This document shows positions 61,684-64,000 of a DNA stretch of 64,000 nt, piece after piece. Each line of letters starts with the position of its first letter. Position 1 is the first letter of the stretch. The position numbers and the translations under genes are program-made. The stretch is from Streptomyces qinglanensis (lineage in GTDB: Bacteria; Actinomycetota; Actinomycetes; Streptomycetales; Streptomycetaceae), in assembly GCF_900111245.1 (NCBI RefSeq), contig NZ_FOGO01000011.1, positions 62,001 through 126,000 on the forward strand, written 5' to 3'. Under the pieces are notes generated by a model. The model was not told where the DNA came from. It searched no databases and saw only the letters and a program-made list of their open reading frames with translations.

Positions 61684-61824
61684 GTGATCCAAACAGGAAG
61701 AGGAAGCCGAAGCTGCGCCGGTGTCGCCCCAACTCTTCAACCCGTCCTGGTCCCACCGGCAGTCCTGCTTGTCGCCACCGGACTCGTAGCCCTGGTTCTC
61801 GGACCGATCAGCCGGCAGAAGTGA
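61684..61824 (+). CDS. Possible 46-residue single-span peptide
   Basis: GTG at 61684 is preceded by GAGGAG with 7-base spacing, a strong ribosome site. The peptide has a polar N-terminus (IQTGRGSRSC) and one span (VLLVATGLVALVLG) ending ISRQK. Too short for statistical support, and no relative is known to me. It could be another small immunity or a membrane peptide of the RHS region. Confidence 0.4.
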   Translation: MIQTGRGSRSCAGVAPTLQPVLVPPAVLLVATGLVALVLGPISRQK

Positions 61825-61880
61825 CAGAAGAAATGGGCGAGCCTCACGAGTTCCGGGGTCAGCCCGATGCGGCGATCGCT

Positions 61881-62043
61881 GGGGGACTTTCGACCGCGGA
61901 AGCACTCTTGGGCTGTGACGGACAGCATCTGGATTCTCCCCGCACCCAACGGGCCAGGAACTTGGTCCGGAGCACACGTGCGGAAAGGATCCGAGGGATG
62001 CGGCTAGGGGATTCTAAGGGGGCTCCGCCCCCTTAGCGGGGGG
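61881..62043. repeat. Dispersed non-coding repeat, copy B
   Basis: Matches 44535-44696 in order and orientation: CTCTTG-GCTGTGACGGAC, CCCGCACCCAACGG, CGGAGCA, GGATGCGGCT, then a G/C hairpin and CGGGGGG. It ends with the same palindrome that lies at 44459-44481. The gap 61825-62211 has no gene. Confidence 0.65.
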
Positions 62044-62133
62044 CCGAAAACAACAGGGGCGTGCCCCCACAACGCAAACGCACTCCGCGGAGGGGAACCG
62101 ACCCCGCGAACACGCCCCCCGCGAAGGGAACGC

Positions 62134-62170
62134 ACCGGCCCCCGCGACGACAAGCGTCGCGGGGGCCGGT
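62134..62170 (-). terminator. Terminator of the glycine-betaine transporter genes
   Basis: A 16-bp stem (ACCGGCCCCCGCGACG and its complement) with an ACAAG loop, 42 bases after the binding-protein stop. Confidence 0.88.
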
Positions 62171-62211
62171 AGTGCGTGCGGCAGCGGCGACAGCCGCGCC
62201 GCGGTGCGGGA

Positions 62212-63174
62212 TCAGTCCTTGGGGATCCACTTCTCCCACGTGGACTTGTTGTCCTTGATCCACTTGGCTGCGGCGTCCTCGGGGTCCATCTTCTTCCCGG
62301 CGATCATTCCGGCGACCTCGTTCTGGTCCTTGGTGGACCAGTGGAAGTTCTTGATGAACTCGGCGGCCTTGCTGTCACCGGTCGCGAAGTCCTTGTTCAT
62401 GAACTTCTCGAGCTGGTTGGTCTCGTAGCCGCACTTCGCCTCGGACGCGGGAACCTCGCAGCCCTTGGTGTACTTGGGGAGCGGAACCTCGACCAGGTCG
62501 ATCTTCTCGTTCATCCACTGCGGCTCCCACCAGTAGGTGAGGAACGGCTTCTTGGCGTCGTAGAGCCGCTTCAGCTCCTTGAGCTGGGCCGCTTCGGCGC
62601 CGGAGGGGATGTGCTTGAACTTGAGCCCGAGGTTCTTGATGAGCTCCTTGTCGTGCTGCGAGTAGGACGGCGCGGCACCGATGAAGTGGCCCAGGTCGCC
62701 GCTCTCGGAGGTCTTGAAGTCCTTGTAGTGCTTGTTGAGGTTCTTGTAGCTCTTGAGGATGTCGGGGTGCTTGTCGGCGTAGTACTTCGGCACGAACCAG
62801 CCGATGTGGCCGACGACGCCGAGGTCGCCGCCGGAGACGACGGTCTTCTTCTCCTCGACGTACTTCTTCTGCTTCTTCGGGACGCCGTGCCAGTCCTCGA
62901 GGATGACGTCGGCCTTGCCGCTGTTGAGCGCGTCGAAGGCGACGGGCTCGTCCATCTGCTTGGCCTCGACCTTGACGTCGAGTTCGTCCTCGAGGAGCTT
63001 CTTGACGACGGCCGCGTTGGCGGTGGCGCCCACCCAGGACGGCTCGGCGAGGACGACCTTGTCGTCGCCGCCGCCGCTGGCCTTGGTGTCGGCGGCGCAG
63101 CCGGTGGTGAGGGCGAGCACGCCCAGCAGACCGACGCCGGCCACTCCGATGGTGCTTACGCGCTTGATTCTCAT
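62212..63174 (-). CDS. Glycine betaine/proline ABC transporter substrate-binding lipoprotein
   Basis: A 320-residue OpuAC-type lipoprotein. Lipobox LALTTGC, Cys near residue 26. Mature part: VVLAEPSWVGATANAAVVKK, FDALNSGKADVILEDWHG, GHIGWFVPKYYADKHPD and TYWWEPQWMN, where Trp and Tyr residues should form the aromatic cage for the quaternary amine. The C-terminal KNFHWSTKDQNEVAGMI is standard. It lies 67 bases after the permease gene and is followed by a terminator. The gene probably responds to osmotic stress together with its upstream partners. Confidence 0.93.
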   Translation of the reverse strand: MRIKRVSTIGVAGVGLLGVLALTTGCAADTKASGGGDDKVVLAEPSWVGATANAAVVKKLLEDELDVKVEAKQMDEPVAFDALNSGKADVILEDWHGVPKKQKKYVEEKKTVVSGGDLGVVGHIGWFVPKYYADKHPDILKSYKNLNKHYKDFKTSESGDLGHFIGAAPSYSQHDKELIKNLGLKFKHIPSGAEAAQLKELKRLYDAKKPFLTYWWEPQWMNEKIDLVEVPLPKYTKGCEVPASEAKCGYETNQLEKFMNKDFATGDSKAAEFIKNFHWSTKDQNEVAGMIAGKKMDPEDAAAKWIKDNKSTWEKWIPKD

Positions 63175-63241
63175 GCGAATTTCTCTTTCCTGTGGGACGG
63201 GATGGGGGGACCCGTCGGGGGGATCTCGGGGGACGGAGGTC

Positions 63242-64000
63242 TCAGTCGCGGCTGCGCTTGGCGGCCGGCTGGGACAGGCGGTCGAGCATGATGCCGAGGC
63301 AGACGATGGCGATGCCGGCGGGGAAGCCCTGCGAGAGGTCGCCCTTCGACAGGCCGCGGACCACCATGTAGCCGAGTGCGCCGCCGCCGATGAGGCCGGC
63401 GATGACGACCATCGACAGCACCAGCACGACGCCCTGGTTGAGGGCGACCAGGATGGATTTCCTGGCCAGCGGCAGCTGTACGCCGAACAACTGCTGCATG
63501 CCGGTGGCTCCCAGCGAGTTGGACGCCTCCATGGCGGCCGGGTCCACGTGCCGCAGTCCCTGCGCGGTGATGCGGATGACCGCGGGTGCCGCGTAGACGA
63601 CCGCGGCGAGGATGCCGCCGGTACGGTTCTGGCCGACCAGCGCGATCACCGGGATCAGGTACACGAACTGCGGCATCGTCTGCATGGTGTCGAGCACCGG
63701 CCGCATGATCTTGTCCACCCGCTCGACGCGGGCGCACAGCACGCCGACGAGCACACCGACGACGACGGTCAGGACGAGGCCCGCGAGCACCTGCGAGAGG
63801 GTGTCCATGGCCACGTCCCACAGCCGCATCCAGCCGATCAGGGCCAGACAGACCACGCCGGTGAGCGCGGCGCGCCAGGTGCCGACGATCCAGCCGATCA
63901 CGGCGACGAGCAGGGCCAGCGCCCACCAGGGGGTGGTCTGCAGGCCGTTGCGCAGCGGGTTGAGGACGATCTCGGTGAAGCCCTCGGCCCAGGTGATGGT
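63242..64000 (-). CDS. Glycine betaine/proline ABC transporter permease, 5' end beyond the window
   Basis: 253 residues are visible; the N-terminus lies past position 64000. BPD_transp_1-type permease with at least five spans. Marks: LDTMQTMPQFVYLIPVIALV, then RITAQGLRHVDPAAMEASN and SLGATGMQQLFGVQLPLA, the EAA loop that contacts the ATPase. It ends RLSQPAAKRSRD. The ATP-binding subunit and the other half of the transporter should lie to the right of the window. Confidence 0.93.
   Translation of the reverse strand, partial: TITWAEGFTEIVLNPLRNGLQTTPWWALALLVAVIGWIVGTWRAALTGVVCLALIGWMRLWDVAMDTLSQVLAGLVLTVVVGVLVGVLCARVERVDKIMRPVLDTMQTMPQFVYLIPVIALVGQNRTGGILAAVVYAAPAVIRITAQGLRHVDPAAMEASNSLGATGMQQLFGVQLPLARKSILVALNQGVVLVLSMVVIAGLIGGGALGYMVVRGLSKGDLSQGFPAGIAIVCLGIMLDRLSQPAAKRSRD

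Noticed and set aside
61663..61977. Minus-strand 104-codon gene
   Set aside because: Low-complexity product, covers part of a dispersed repeat and opposes a small frame with a strong ribosome site.
1..64000. tRNA, rRNA and integrase-linked attachment sites
   Set aside because: None recognised on reading; no integrase gene and no tRNA-like cloverleaf beside the accessory regions.

Overview
The window is high-GC DNA with strong third-position G/C bias, GTG and TTG starts, tightly overlapping stop/start pairs and family content typical of Streptomyces or a close relative. Examples are the WhiJ-type regulator triad, a BMP-type nucleoside transporter linked to cdd and deoA, a sialic/Kdn-type cell-wall polymer locus and a four-gene succinate dehydrogenase operon. 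No rRNA, tRNA or CRISPR array was seen.

Layout. 1-2.1 kb (minus): a secreted NucA/NucB-type nuclease followed by a DUF6461 gene cut by the window edge. 2.2-2.95 kb: transposase scraps and a frameshifted relic. 3-4.6 kb: HATPase / XRE-DUF5753 / DUF397 regulatory triad. 5.2-12.1 kb (plus): a polymorphic-toxin island made of a helical partner, a 1479-residue RHS protein with an ESX-like N-terminus and a lower-GC toxin tip, a probable cognate immunity gene, and further small AT-richer genes and fragments that look like orphan immunity genes. 12.3-20.1 kb (minus): nucleoside uptake and salvage (BMP lipoprotein, ATPase, two permeases, Cdd, DeoA, membrane protein). 20.7-22.0 kb: M20 amidohydrolase. 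22.3-30.8 kb: two divergent operons for a nonulosonic-acid (sialic/Kdn-like) wall polymer, with a NeuB-like synthase, a NeuA-HAD fusion, two polysialyltransferase-family proteins, a GT2 and a DUF6716 protein, and a PHO-box-like direct repeat in the shared promoter. 30.9-40.6 kb: VOC protein, amidase, L,D-transpeptidase, ECF sigma/anti-sigma pair, double SMI1/KNR4-like protein, GH20 hexosaminidase and an OHCU-decarboxylase-like protein. 40.8-44.3 kb: sdhCDAB. 44.3-44.9 kb: repeat-rich non-coding DNA whose core recurs at 61.9-62.0 kb. 44.9-54.5 kb: acyltransferase-like lipoprotein, metallophosphoesterase, D-Ala-D-Ala carboxypeptidase overlapping a BrkB-family protein, 2'-5' RNA ligase, trpS, ornithine aminotransferase and a small secreted protein. 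54.7-57.5 kb: MocR regulator divergent from an AhpD-like protein and a PEP-mutase/ICL-family enzyme. 57.9-61.5 kb: a Sec-secreted RHS protein with a hydrophobic tail and a two-TM candidate immunity protein. 62.2-64 kb (minus): glycine-betaine ABC transporter.

How it fits together. Two RHS loci, the NucA/NucB-DUF6461 pair and transposase debris form the accessory part, consistent with contact-dependent competition modules. The rest is mostly chromosomal housekeeping and envelope biology: wall-polymer synthesis, L,D- and D,D-peptidases, a hexosaminidase and an envelope-type sigma system. Intrinsic hairpins separate most transcription units; several genes within units are coupled by ATGA, GTGA or TGATG overlaps. 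All functions are inferred from reading the sequence, without database searches.
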